DNA from: Oehlia diaphana
Taxonomy: Eukaryota; Glomeromycota; Glomeromycetes; Glomerales; Glomeraceae
NCBI GenBank assembly: GCA_003833135.1
Contig: QZLH01000377.1
Location: forward strand, 34,243-98,242
Direction of reading: 5' to 3'
DNA: 64,000 nucleotides
The position numbers were made by a program, and so were the translations under genes. The notes under the pieces are model-generated. The model saw nothing but the letters and a program-made list of their open reading frames with translations, made no database searches and was not told the DNA's origin. Positions 1-12,305 of the stretch are shown here, one piece after another; position 1 is the first letter of the stretch, and the number at the start of each line of letters is the position of its first letter.

Positions 1-593
1 TAAATGAATCCGTGCAAGGATTTATATAATATAAAAGGGAACGTTAACATTGGTTCATTTCATCATGTGATTTGAAAATTGATACATCATTGAATTTGTA
101 CTTCTGGTACTAATGTGTTCTGATTGGTATAAATATGGCACTAATCAAAATCAACAAATAAATTTTGGTTGCAAATAAGGATTTTTTTTTTGATTCATAA
201 CTAATTTTAGGATTAGAGATGTCGGGTATTATTTTTTAAGCCGCAGTGACAAGTTTTGAAATATATTAAAATTTTAAATTTTCCAAAATCTGTCCAAAAC
301 TTGTACGAGACTTGACCAAAATTATTCAATTGATTCTTAAAAGCTATAATGGAATGGACCGAAAATATATTCCGATTGTTGATCGAGGAATTGGCTTTGC
401 TTAATGGCTTAGCAAGCTTACCTGTAACGATCATTTTATAAAATAGTTACACTTGTATGGTAATTATTGATTGACAATAACCTTTATCTGTCAAATCATC
501 TTTTTGCATTAAAATTATCTTGTCCCATCTAAAAAAAAAAAAATTTAAATTTTTTTTTTCTCTCTCTCTCTTTTTTCAAATAAAAAAAAAAGA
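1..593. other. Intergenic, upstream of HIS1
   Basis: No supported gene. AT-rich sequence with short spurious reading frames. Just before the HIS1 start there is an A-run/T-run followed by a (TC)n stretch at about 559-571 and another A-run. This is the only promoter-like feature I can point to; no clear TATA box could be assigned. Confidence 0.6.
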
Positions 594-1722
594 ATGGATA
601 TAATAAGTCAACTTCCGGATCGTTTATTATTCGCAATACCAAAAAAAGGACGACTTCATGAACAGTGTATATCTTTACTTAAAGGAGCTGATATAAATTT
701 TCATCGTCATAATAGGTTAGATATCGCCTTAGTAAAAAATTTACCCATCGCACTTATATTCCTTCCAGCGGCTGATATCGCAAAATTTGTTGGAGATGGA
801 AATGTTGATCTGGGTATAACAGGTCAAGATATGGTAGAAGAATGTGAAGTTAGTAATAAAATTGATGAAATTATGGAATTAGGTTTTGGTCATTGTAAAT
901 TACAAGTACAAGTACCTATTAAAAGTGGTATAAATAAAGTTGAAGAATTAGTTGGTAAAAAAGTTGTAACTAGTTTTGATGTTTTATCTTCAAAATATTT
1001 TTCTCAATTAGATAAAGATAATTTAACTGATAAAGAAAAAGCTGAAGGTAAAAAAACTAAAATTGAATATGTTAGTGGTAGCGTTGAAGCTGCTTGCGCT
1101 CTTGGATTGGCTGATGGTATCGGTAAGTTGATTTGAAAAAATATAAATTAAAAAGTATAGTATCATTATAAAAGAAATTTTTATAATTTTATTAATTTTA
1201 TTAAAAAAAAAAAAATATATTTTTTTAAATTTTTAATTTAATTATTTAGTCGATTTAGTTGGTAAGTGTTGATTAGTTATTTAAAAACTTTTTTCTCTAC
1301 ATATTTAAATTAATAAATTAACATTCTTTCTCTTACTCCTACTCATAGAAACCGGAGAAACAATGAAAGTAGCAGGTTTACATGCAATTTCAACAATACT
1401 TGAAACACAAGCCATTTTAATTCGAAACAAAAACCCTGCCAATCCATATTTAGTTTCTAAAATAACTTCTCGACTTAAGGGTGTAATAGCAGCAAAAAAA
1501 TATGTTTTATTAAATTATAATATTATAAGAGATAATCTTAGAGAAGCAACAAAAATTACACCAGGTCGTCAAGCTCCTACGATTAGTCCTTTAGATGATG
1601 GTAATTGGGTTGAAGTTCAAAGTATGGTAGTAAAAGAAGAAGTAGCTGAAATTATGGATAAATTGGAAGAAATTGGTGCAAGAGATATTATGTTGTTTAA
1701 GATTGATAATTGTAGAGTTTAA
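594..1722 (+). CDS. HIS1: ATP phosphoribosyltransferase
   Basis: First enzyme of histidine biosynthesis, joining ATP and PRPP to give phosphoribosyl-ATP; cytosolic and normally feedback-inhibited by histidine. Exons 594-1122, 1250-1261 and 1349-1722 encode 304 residues, close to the roughly 300 of fungal HIS1. The middle exon is only 12 nt. With it the frame reads GLADGIVDLVETGETM, the conserved end of the catalytic domain; without it the frame breaks. The N-terminal part has the family segment VDLGITGQDMVEE. The C-terminal part (about residues 210-304, ending in DIMLFKIDNC) is the HisG_C regulatory domain, so this is the long, hexameric, allosteric form with no need of a HisZ partner. All junctions are GT-AG. 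The start is the first ATG after a pyrimidine-rich leader. Its stop lies 168 bp from that of the convergent downstream gene. Confidence 0.96.
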
Positions 1723-1890
1723 AAAAAATTATTTAATTTTTGATTTTCTTTTTTTGCTATATTTTTCTGTATTCAAGTTCAGAATGGTTTTAATGTTAGA
1801 GAAGGTGATGCTCTTAAAAAGTGTATATATATATATATATAATAATAAATTCCAGTTTCTATAAATATTTAATTTAATTCAATCTTTATC

Positions 1891-3507
1891 TTAAAGTTTT
1901 CCTTTCGGTGATAAATCACCACATTCATCCATAATTTCTAATCCACGAATCATCGTGGGTTTAAACATTTTTGCGTAAGCTTTAGCTTGAGCGGAACTAG
2001 CTTGATTCCTAGCAATTCTAGCTGCAATGCCTTGAGTGATAACTGCCAACTTTATATTATAAATTTCAATTAATCAGATTGAATAATAAATGAAAAATTT
2101 ATATAATTGAACTTACCCTAAAAAATGAAAATACAACACAAAATTCAAATTTATGTATAGGATAATCTCTTTTCGACTTTTCACAATATAATTTAATTAA
2201 TTCATTAGCCGAAGGAATTGGTAAATCAGGAATATCTAATAAACCTATCATTTTTTCCGAATCATTTTCTTTTGTATAAAAATTCATTAATAAATTTGCT
2301 AAATCTGATAAAGGATGTCCAATTGTTGATAATTCCCAATCTAAAACTCCAATAACTTTTGGTTCTGTTGGATGGAATATCAGATTATCTAACTAATAAT
2401 AAAAAAAAAAAAAAAATTATTATTAATTATATGTGTGTGTATATATGTATGTTTATTATTATTATTATATAATTTTATGATTTTTACCTTAAAATCTCCA
2501 TGTACAATGGTAGTTTCATCATCAACTTCATTCTTTTTAAACCATCTAATCATATCATCAAGTCTAGGTAATGGACCAACTTCACTACCATTTTCATCTT
2601 TAATATTAGCTTGAATCGTTGATACTTTAACTAAAGAACGAAACTGACGTGAATAAAATCCCGAAGATTTTCCATAATTCTCTAATCCAATTGCTTTATA
2701 ATCAACCGAATGAAGTTTAGCTAATGTATCAATAGCTGAATACCAGCTAAAAAAAAAAAATTCGAGTTAAAGAAAAATTATGATCTTAAATAAAATAAAA
2801 TAAAATAAAAATACCATTTATATCGATCTTCTTGAGAAAGTGATAATAATCGAACATCTTCAAAAATTCTTCCTTCTAAAAATTCCATCACCTAAGGAAA
2901 TAAAAAAAAAAAATCTTTAATTAAATAATTATATATAAAAGAAAAACAATATGTTAAAAGGAATGATTACATAGAAAGGAGTTCCTAATATTGAATTATC
3001 TTCACATAAAAGATAAACTTTGGGTACAGGAACGTTGGTATTTTTGCCTAATGCATCCAATACACGAAATTCTCGTTCAACAGCGTGAGCAGTACTTGAA
3101 AGTAATGAACCTGGTGGTTTTTTTCGAAGTACATATCGTGTCTTACTGATATAAATTAAGGTAATTAATTAGAGCAATTAAGTAATTTAGAGTAATTAAA
3201 GTATTTTCAGAATAATTAAAGTAATTAAGAATCATTTAGTTATTAAATTTCATCTTACTTTGCATCAATCAAGAGATAAGTTGGATTACTTTGTCCAAAT
3301 TTAAATTGGCGAACTATTAAAGGAGGTTTGAAATTTGAAATTTTTGTTAACAAATATTTCTCAAGGGTTGAAACATTTATTTGCGATCTATAAAATTGTA
3401 ATGAATATAGATATATATTAAAAAAAAAACAGTTCTAACAAAGCTCTCAAAAAAATGAAGTTTATTCACCGAACTTCGGTCGTGCCTTGAGCGTTCGTCA
3501 TTTTCAT
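1891..3507 (-). CDS. Aminoglycoside phosphotransferase-fold protein, ACAD10/11-like
   Basis: Kinase-like protein of the APH/choline-kinase superfamily, closest in pattern to the APH domain of acyl-CoA dehydrogenase family members 10/11. In those proteins the domain phosphorylates 4-hydroxy fatty acyl-CoAs; the substrate here is unknown. Seven exons: 3507-3470, 3387-3259, 3145-2971, 2891-2815, 2746-2488, 2392-2117, 2049-1891; 370 residues. Visible motifs are an N-terminal [20 protein letters not shown] (nucleotide-binding Lys region), the Brenner motif H222-G-D224-F-K-L-D-N229, and the metal-binding D244-W-E followed by [13 protein letters not shown]. All the expected catalytic residues are present. 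It is a stand-alone APH domain: no dehydrogenase domain is fused and none is encoded next door. The start could be either of two in-frame ATGs (3507 or 3501), six bases apart. Confidence 0.9.
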
Positions 3508-5127
3508 TACTCAGAATAATCATCTGATTATCAATTTTTTTTTTTAAAAAAAAAAAAAAATTTGTACGTATCACGATTGTGTTACACCGGGAATGCTACG
3601 AGCAGAAGATCAGAAGGTTCGGTTTTTAAAACCCGAATTAATTTAGACATTGAAAAGACAAAGACTTATTTAAGATCTACTTGTCACACCAATGCATATT
3701 AACATAATTTGTTAAAATTAATATTGTGTTTAATTAAGAAGGTGTGATCGTTAATGCAGTGATAAATTTTTTAAGTTAAAATTACTTTATTAAGGTTGAT
3801 ATTTTTTATTTTTTTTTTTTCCATTCACACTATGAACTTATTCATAATTTTATAAATAAAATTTCCTATTTCAAATGATGGAAAATTTATCGGTTTACAA
3901 TTGAAATCAGGTTTTTTTTTTCTACTTTGTTATGGAAAATCTCGCAAAGACTTAATTCCTCGGACCGATTGAAACCGTAATTGTTTTTTCTTTTAGAAAG
4001 TTATACGATTCAAATATATCCCGATCCAATCAACATTTTGAATTTAGGTTTATACAAAATTCGAATATTAAAAAAAAACCAAAAAATTTTTCCTTAAATC
4101 ATCTTAATAATCTCATCTCTCAAGAAACATTAACGAAAAAAAAAAAACAATTAATAATAATAATAAATACGTCATGGATTCATTATGTAATTGTCGGATT
4201 TCTTGGCAGCCTACTTGACTGCTAATTAGTATACCCGGTCTCCAAAGTTGTCTAAAGTCTAAACTTTATTATTTTACCATTATGACAATGATTTACTAAA
4301 CTTCTTTTGGAAAGGACCATTATATGTGTCAAATCTTATTTTCATGAAAATATTTTAAAGATTTCATAAGGATAAAGGAATGATGGGAGGGGTTTATTAA
4401 ATTTAAATATTTTTTAAATATAACATATGAAAGTGAAAGAAAAAAAAAAAATAAATAAATCTTTTTATTATATATCATTATCAAAATATCGGAATATCGG
4501 TATAAAATTTTATCAAATGAAACTAAACTAAAAAATTATATCTATGCGGAAATCATGATTACTACATTAAACATTTCGTTTATTTCGTTTATTTTCGGTT
4601 ATTTCTTTTAAAATCCCCATATTTATATTAAAACCTTTTTCGAGAATTCTTTTTTTCTTTTTTAAATTAACGAATGAACTTATTAAAGAATAATCCGCGG
4701 AAGAATTCAATGAAAAGACATTTTCGTGTAACAAAAATGATATTTTTATCTATATTTCGGTATTTCCACGGAAAAGTTTTTTAAAGTAGAATTTACCAGG
4801 TTTGGTCTTTATGTAAAAAAATGGTATGATATGGTTACTAAAAATAGATTCAAAAAAAAAGGGACGATTGGTGATCTATCCTGATTAATATTAAAAGGTG
4901 CATATAGATAAGTGCATATTGTACTCTTTAAATAGATTATGTTCGTCTAAAGTAAATAATAATATAAACAAATGTTTTTGGTTAAAAAAAAAAAAAAAAA
5001 TTATATATAATCCAATTAATGTAAAAAAAAAAAGGGTTTTATTTTTTTCTTCAACCTTTTGTTTTTTTTAAAAAAAAAATTTTATTATTATTTTATTATT
5101 ATAATTTTTTTTTTTTGTTAATAGAGG
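3508..5127. other. Intergenic between the APH-like and peroxidase genes
   Basis: About 1.6 kb, very AT-rich, with homopolymers including T-run/A-run tracts at about 3533-3560 and 5062-5080. I see no coding exon, tRNA or element ends. It must hold the divergent promoters of the flanking genes, but no specific site can be assigned. Confidence 0.6.
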
Positions 5128-7594
5128 ATGATTGAATTTAAATTTAAATATTTGATTCTATCATGTATTCTTTTACATTATTTCATCGATATTTCTATTC
5201 AACAATCAGCATATGATGATGGGACTAGTGGATTAGACGACCCTCCTCCAAAATGGACATGTAATGGAACAGATTTAACAGTTCGTTCATACGATGGTAC
5301 CTGTAATAATCTTTTACATAACAATTGGGGAGCACCAAATCGTGTATACGATCGTGGATTCTTCCCTGCATATTATGAAGATAATTTCTCTGGCGCTCCA
5401 AAAATAAATATTGATTGTAGACAACTAAGTAATGTATTAGGTGATAATGGTTTACCTCCTACATTTACTGGTAATCCATTAGGTGATGATGTTCTTAGCA
5501 ATACAAGAAAGAATATATTTGAAATTGTAAGTTAATTTCTTATTACCTTCTTTTTTTTTAAAAAAAAAAAACTTGAAAATTAACCTGAAAATTAACCTGA
5601 AAATCATATAGTTCTTTGGACAATTAATTAATCATGACCTTGAAGATGCTGCTCTTCAAAGTTCAACACCTGGAATTTCTATTGCTAATGTAACCAATGA
5701 TATTGTATATAATACTCGACCTGGTAATATGTGGAATCCTAATGCAACTCAATGTAAGTAAAGAAAAAAAAAAATATTATGGCGCAGTATAATGTAAATT
5801 ACGCAAATTGTAATAATCAATTTGTTCTCTTCTAGATATGACAGCAACTCTTTCACTTGGAAGAGTATTAAATTCAACACTTTATCCTGCAAATAAGGCA
5901 AATTCATATCTTGATCTTTCTGCAGTTTACGGAAATAATCCTGATGATGGTGATGGTTTACGTGATAAGAAAGATGGAACATTGACTTTATCAAAATTTG
6001 TAGCAAATGGTGGTGTATATAATGCAAAAATATTAGATATTACCGTAGAAAATGTTGCTCCAAGTCCACTAGATACAAATGTATTCCCAAGTTTAAATGC
6101 TCCTCCAATTCCTGTTGAACAAGCAATGGTTAGTGGTGATTCTAGAGCTTCCGAAAATGTTCAATTGGCCATTATGCATACTATTTGGATAAGAGAACAT
6201 AATTTTCAAGCAAAACAAGTTGTTGCAAACAATCCAAAATTAGCTGGAAATGATGAAGCAATTTATCAACAAGCACGTAGAATGACAATTGCAGAATATC
6301 AACATATCGTATATGAAGAATTTTTACCAGCTGCACTTGGATTTAAAATGCCTCCTTATGGTGGTTATGATCAAAATGTTTATGTTGATACTTCAGTTGT
6401 ATTCGCCGCTGCTGCTTTCCGTTATGGTCACTCTCAAGTTCGTCCTTATAATATTGTTGACGGATGTACAGAAGAACTTATTTCTTTACATCCAGATTTA
6501 CCAATTACAGAAGATACTCATCCAAATAGATTCTTTTATATCGGTAGAGCTATTTCTGTTGACCCACCACCAAATTCTCCGTTAACTCATGATCAACTTG
6601 ATTATACTCCCGCTCGTATGATTGCTTTAGCTAGTGGAACTTCAAATGGTGTTGATAATATTATTGTTAGTATGTTGAGAGAATTAGCCGCCGAATTTGA
6701 TTTATTAATTACAACTCCTATAAGACATATGCCTGCTCTTATTGATTTATTCGCCGTAGACATTGCAAGAGGTAATAAATCAAATTTTCAGATCTTTTTT
6801 TTTTAAAAAAAAAAAAAAATTTGTACTTGTTATTTTATTAATCAACTTTTTCAAATTAATTAGGTCGATTGTCTGGACTTCAACCTTATAATGAATATCG
6901 AGCAGTTTATCATCCAGCAGGAGATTTATACAGTAATCCAGCATGTGATATAAATGCAGCAGAAGATTCCATAGAATGTTTCTCACTAATAACCAGTAAC
7001 TTAACGGTAGCAACAAATCTTAAAAACTTTTATACAAAAGTTAATCTTATCGATGCTATAATTGGAATGTTTGCAGAAGATAGACAATCACCAACAGCTC
7101 CACTTCCACCAACAATTGCAAATATAATTAAAGAAGAATTTGAAAGGAAACGTTACGGTGATAGATTTTGGTATGAAGGAGATACTTTTACCGCAGAAGA
7201 AAAAGCTTTAATTAAAACTGTAACCATGAAAACAATTATTGAAAGAAATACAAATGTTATTAATGTACAAGCTAATGCTTTCAAAAATCCTGGTTTAAAT
7301 GATCCAATTCGTAAGTAAAAATTATTTATTTATAGAAATTTTTATTTTATTTTATTTAAAAAAAAAAAAATATATATTTTTTCGTTTATAGCCGTTGTAG
7401 GAAAATGTCCAAAAGGACCCGCCAAGGGTGCGAAAGCAAAAGGAACAGCCACTGATGATGGAGTACCAGCTAAAGCAGCAGCACCAGCACCAGCCAAAGG
7501 AGCACCAGCCAAAGCCAAAGATGCACCAGCCAAAGCCAAAGATGCACCAGCCAAAGCCAAAGATGCACCAGCACCAAAAGCTAAGGGAGCATAA
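5128..7594 (+). CDS. Secreted animal-type haem peroxidase (peroxinectin-like)
   Basis: Haem enzyme expected to oxidise substrates with H2O2 outside the cell or in the secretory pathway. Exons 5128-5526, 5612-5753, 5836-6771, 6864-7310, 7392-7594; 708 residues. Residues 1-26 form a signal peptide with a hydrophobic core (YLILSCILLHYF). The distal-side motif is FFGQLINHDL with His141. GDSRASE supplies the catalytic Arg (about 284) and the haem-linked Glu (about 287), followed by HTIWIREHN. FRYGHSQV supplies the proximal His (about 379). In myeloperoxidase-type enzymes the residue before the distal His is an Asp esterified to haem; here it is Asn140. The last exon encodes a short Lys/Ala/Pro-rich tail with three perfect copies of a 21-bp unit. 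Four T-run/A-run or poly-A tracts lie in its introns. Family assignment is secure; the physiological role is not known. Confidence 0.93.
7502..7564 (+). repeat. Coding 21-bp tandem repeat (APAKAKD x3)
   Basis: Three perfect, contiguous 21-bp copies encoding the heptad A-P-A-K-A-K-D inside the last exon of the peroxidase gene, flanked by looser copies of the same Ala/Pro/Lys theme. Perfect identity at DNA level, including synonymous sites, implies recent slippage or unequal exchange. Confidence 0.9.
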
Positions 7595-8874
7595 ATAATA
7601 ATAATAATTTTGTAAATCTATATTGGCATAAAAAAAAAATGGTGTCAGTTATTTAGTTATAAAATAACAGATGAAATATGTATATATATATCTTTTTTAA
7701 ATTGTATTTCTTTTCGAAATTTTTTTCTTTTTCTTCTTTTTTTTCCTGGAGAACTTTGGAGATTTTTTTAATAATTAACTTATTATACATAGATTAATTC
7801 ATATATATATAAATATATAAAAAGTATCGAAAAAACATTATAACAGATAATAATATTTTTTATATAGTCTGTGATTTATTTAAATGATGTTTTCTATTGA
7901 ACACGTCAATTTAATTAATAAAGTTTAAAATTAAACATACAGTAGTGTATTTTTTTTTATTTTTATTTTTTATTTTTTTGCGTCTCAAATTTTGCGTCAA
8001 ATTTTGTGTCAAAAAAAAAAAAGAAGTTTTTGACATTAAGTTTGGATTTGTCATTATCCGAAAAAAACCACATTTATTTCATTTTGTTACAAAAAATTAT
8101 CATAATAAGACATTTAAAAAAGTGTTTTCAACATTAAGTTTGGATTTGTCATTCATTATCTGAAAAAAAAAACATTTGAATACGACATTAAAGTCATTGA
8201 CTATGGTGAATATGACATATTCATATGAAATAATCAAATAATCGATAATTAAAAACAAATTTCTATAATCATAAAAAATTTTCTATGAACAAATTTTACG
8301 TGTGGTGGCGTCAAGTGAAAAAACACGAAACGAATCGCAGATTACATTTTATGAAAAGCTTATCACATTTTTTTTTTTATTTATTTTATTATTGTATTGT
8401 GTATTGTAGGGTTGTAGACTTGTGTAGGGTTTGTACGCAGATTATCTTTTTTTTTTTTTTTTTTGTCATCTTTTTTCTCATTGTAATAATAATGAAACGG
8501 GTTTATTGATACTCCGACCTACCCCCTTTTTTTTTTTTTATCATTGTAATGTTTTTTTTAAGTTCAATTTTTAATATGACGGTATTGATAAATATAGTAT
8601 TCTCATTGCTTGTATGAGTTGCAGCTTGTTTCAGATTTTTTATTTGGATAATTTTGTTTCCTTTTACCGAACTTTCGGTCATTATAATTAGTATAAAAAT
8701 GATAGCGTAAAATGATTGCATAAAAATGATTGCATAAAAAATGATTGGATTATAAATTTATAAACTTTTAAAAATAAATCAAAAAGTATCCAAAAATAAA
8801 TATAATTGATTCAAAATTTATTTATAATAATATTTTATTATTATAATAATATTTTATTGTTACTATATTTATTA
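7595..8874. other. Intergenic between convergent peroxidase and RNA ligase genes
   Basis: No gene supported. It holds the 3' flanks of both neighbours, long T-runs, and a direct repeat: a 23-bp stretch at 8033-8055 recurs exactly at 8131-8153 (98 bp apart), and similarity continues for about 20 bp beyond. Small reading frames here are rich in Phe/Lys from homopolymers and look non-coding. Confidence 0.6.
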
Positions 8875-10673
8875 TTAAGTTAAAATCGAATCTAAAATAT
8901 TATCATCGCTATCATCTAATAAATCCTTACTATTATTATTATTATTATTATCATCTAAAATAGTATCTGAAGTTATAGAAATCATACTTTTAATTTTTTC
9001 TACATAATCTTTAACAACATTTAAAGCTTCAACCCCTTTAATTTTTTCTTTAATAATTTCTTGTTGATAAATTGGTAAATTTTCAAATTTTTCTTTTAAT
9101 TCATCATCTTTATAAAGATCAATTAAAGCATCTTCAAATAATAATAATGTAACTTGATTAATCCTTTCATTTAATTTAATTTCAATATTATCTTCTTGAT
9201 TTTGTTTTATAATAGGACCAAATTTTGATACTATACTACAAACTCTATTTTCATTAATAAATGTTAAAAATTCTTCATACATTTCATTCATAGGTTGAAT
9301 TGATTTTTTTCTTGATTCTTCTTTATATTCGCGTTTTTTAGTTCGAACGCGTTCTACGAAATCTGTAGTTTTAATCTTTAAAATTACGCGTCTATCCTTA
9401 TCTTTCGCACGAATTGTTAATACCGGTTTTATGATCACGCCTTCAGCTCTATTTTGGAATGGCAATGGCGGTAATCCCATTAAGTCCTATTATGGTATTC
9501 GGATAAATTAAATAAATTGGATAGGATAAATAGGATAAATAGGATAAATTGTATAAATTGTATAAATTGGATAAATTGGATAAAATTGGAATAAAATTGG
9601 ATAAATAGGATAAATAGGGTAAGTGGGATAAATAGGATAAAATGGGGTAAGTAGGATAAATAATTGGATTAAATAGGATAAATAGTGTAAGTAGATTAAA
9701 ATTGGATTAAATAGAATTAAGCAGGATAAGTTTAAATAAGATAATAAAATTATTAGAATTAGGATTAAATAGGATTAAATAGAATAAAGTTTAGGGTAAA
9801 AGTAAAAAGTAAAAAAAATAAAAAATTGAAATAACATAACATTAATAATAAAAATTATAATTACCGGAATTGTAGTAATAAAATCAGGATTATAATTAAA
9901 AGCATCATTAAAAGAACCTCTAAATAAAGGTTTAAGATATGGTAATTCAGATTCTTTAAATAAATCAATCATAATATCATAATTTAAAAAATCTATTCCA
10001 TCATAAATATCAAAAGCCATGAAATCATTTTGTGGACAATAATCTATACCAAATTGACACATTATAGCATTTTTTATAGGTTTTATATCAGGATGAGAAT
10101 ATCTACCACCAAATAATTCACCAAATATTATAATAACTTTTTCATCATCATCATCATCATTATTATTATTTTCATTATCATTATTATTATTAGATTTTGA
10201 TTTTGATTTTGATTTTGATTTAATTAAATTTTTTGTTAACATTATATCCCATAATTTTATAATATTTTTATAATATCTTTCTTTAACATTTTGAAATCCA
10301 TAATATTCAGTTGAATCTGTTAAAAGTCCTAATCTACTAGCACATTTGATTTCTTTACCATTGGTAATAAAAGAGAAATTACTACCATGAACTTTTTCTG
10401 TTACGACCCACCTTTTTTTTTTTTTTAAAAAAAAAAGAATGGATTAATAATAAAAAAGAATGGATTAATAAAAAAAAAAAAGTTACAGTGTTATAGTGTT
10501 AATACGTGTTATACAATAATTCTTGTGAATACTTACTCGCATTTGTCTAAAAGATTTTCTTTTTTAAACATTTCTACCCTTTTAGAATTTGAGGTGGTTT
10601 CAATTGCATGATATTTAACATGTTTGTTAATATTCCACCATTCATTTGATGTTGATGAATCAATTGTAGTCAT
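8875..10673 (-). CDS. RNA ligase, Rnl2/editing-ligase type
   Basis: Covalent nucleotidyltransferase expected to seal RNA 3'-OH/5'-phosphate nicks using ATP. Exons 10673-10537, 10411-9865 and 9486-8875; 431 residues. Motif I is TEKVHGSNFSF with the predicted adenylated Lys52, the KxHGxN form diagnostic of Rnl2-like ligases rather than DNA ligases or capping enzymes. A motif III-like FGELFGG, motif IV EGVIIKP (Glu243-Pro249) and motif V LKIK (264-267) follow in order. A low-complexity Ser/Lys-Asn-Asp insert (about residues 140-165) lies between motifs I and III. The C-terminal 160 residues are helical and charged, without a recognised domain, ending in an Asp/Asn-rich tail. The second intron (9487-9864) is unusually long because of a minisatellite. 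The cellular substrate cannot be told from sequence; RNA repair or tRNA/mRNA splicing-type ligation are possibilities only. Confidence 0.88.
9487..9790. repeat. Degenerate GGATAAAT minisatellite in an intron
   Basis: About 300 bp of imperfect tandem units of roughly 9-11 bp on the theme GGATAAAT(T/A), filling most of intron 2 of the RNA ligase gene. It explains why this intron (378 bp) is several times longer than the others nearby. Confidence 0.9.
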
Positions 10674-12241
10674 TTTTTTATTCGTAATTAGAACGAAATC
10701 TCTCTCTCCTCGACTTTATATAATTATTTTAACATTGCTGCGAATTGCTGCGTGTGGCAAAGTAAAAATAAAATACGGAGTAAAATCACCGGAAATGTAA
10801 ACTAATAATATTAAGTATTCCATTTATTTTAGCCAAGAATATCAATAAAATGTTAATTAGAGTTAGTCACTTTTTCTAAAGAAGGAAATATTGTATCACA
10901 TTGTAATGATGGGCTTATACCCTCGTGTTACGCTACGGTCAATCACGAAAAGTATTAAGTTACATTGAAACAAGTTTAAATAGATATAAACAAAGAAAAA
11001 AAAAATACCTTTTTATTTTTTAAAAGAATTTGAATGAAAAGGTTTTAAAGTTTTTTTAATTCATTATATTTTTTCTAATTTAATATTAGATCAATCTTTT
11101 TTTATTACGTGCCCTTACGGGAAAATCAAAATAATCTTTTTAACAATATGTAACGAATAATTCTTTTTTTTTTTTGAAACTAATTACGAAAAAACTACGT
11201 ATTTTTTTTAAAAAAAATGTTAACTATTATCTAAGTCGGGCAAAAAAATAAATAGTGTTAAATGTGTTAAATGTATAGTGTAAAAATGTATTGTGTTAAG
11301 ATATACTTATACATATATATATATATATATATTGTATATATAGATATATACATATACGTTTATTTATTTTCCGCCAAGTGGCCAAGTTTCGCCAATTATG
11401 ACCTGATTTCATAAAGGAACTTCCTTAACCAATAAATTACAAAATATTGCATATATATTTTGCATATATTTAAATTAAATACTACACACGTTGAAATACA
11501 CAACCTTGTGATCTTATTTATTGATCACATTGATCACATCCCTCGTGATCCATGAATAAACAACCTTTTAGCACGTACTTGTATTACACTCGTTTAATCC
11601 AATTAAAGTTAATGTTTATTACTTATTAGTGAAACATCCTACTAAAAATTGCCTTTTAAACGTTTAAAAATTCGTTAAATAAACTTGAATTAAAATAAAA
11701 AAAAATAAAATAATTATAGTTCGACCAACCGTCAATCCTTTTTTTTTTTCTCTTTCATATAATAATAAATAATAATAATAAATAATAATAATAATAACAA
11801 TAATAATAATAATAACATATATATATATGTGTGTTCTATTTCGGGGTATTTCTTTTGTAAAAATAAAAAAAAAAAAAAAAATCAATTTTTTTTTTTTTAC
11901 TCATTTCTTTTCCTTTTTTTTATTTCATATAACCGAGATAATCTATAAATAATATTAACAAAATAATTATCTATCATTCTCCCCAAGTTCGGAAAATATT
12001 CATAGAGTTCATAGTATATTTAATAGTACACATAGTACACTTTTTTTTCAATAGTACAATATTATTTTTTTTTTTTTTTTCCGATACAAATTATTTAATC
12101 AGGATCATTCACAAACATTCTTACAACTTCTAATAACTAACTAAACACAAAACTCTCATAAAACCCATTTTCGATAATAGAAAAAAGATAAAAACTTTTC
12201 TTTTTAAAACCTTTTTCATTGTCCTTTTAAAAAAAAAAAAA

Positions 12242-12305
<64 letters not shown>

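Noticed and set aside
594..1136. HIS1 as a short-form enzyme ending at 1136
   Set aside because: The stop lies in an intron; the microexon and third exon restore the conserved C-terminal domain in frame.
5749..6027. Minus-strand frame opposite the peroxidase exon 3
   Set aside because: Shadow of the real coding strand, with a His/Leu-rich composition typical of antisense frames.
7342..7560. Minus-strand Ala/Gly/Leu-rich frame over the peroxidase tail
   Set aside because: Antisense image of the 21-bp coding repeat.
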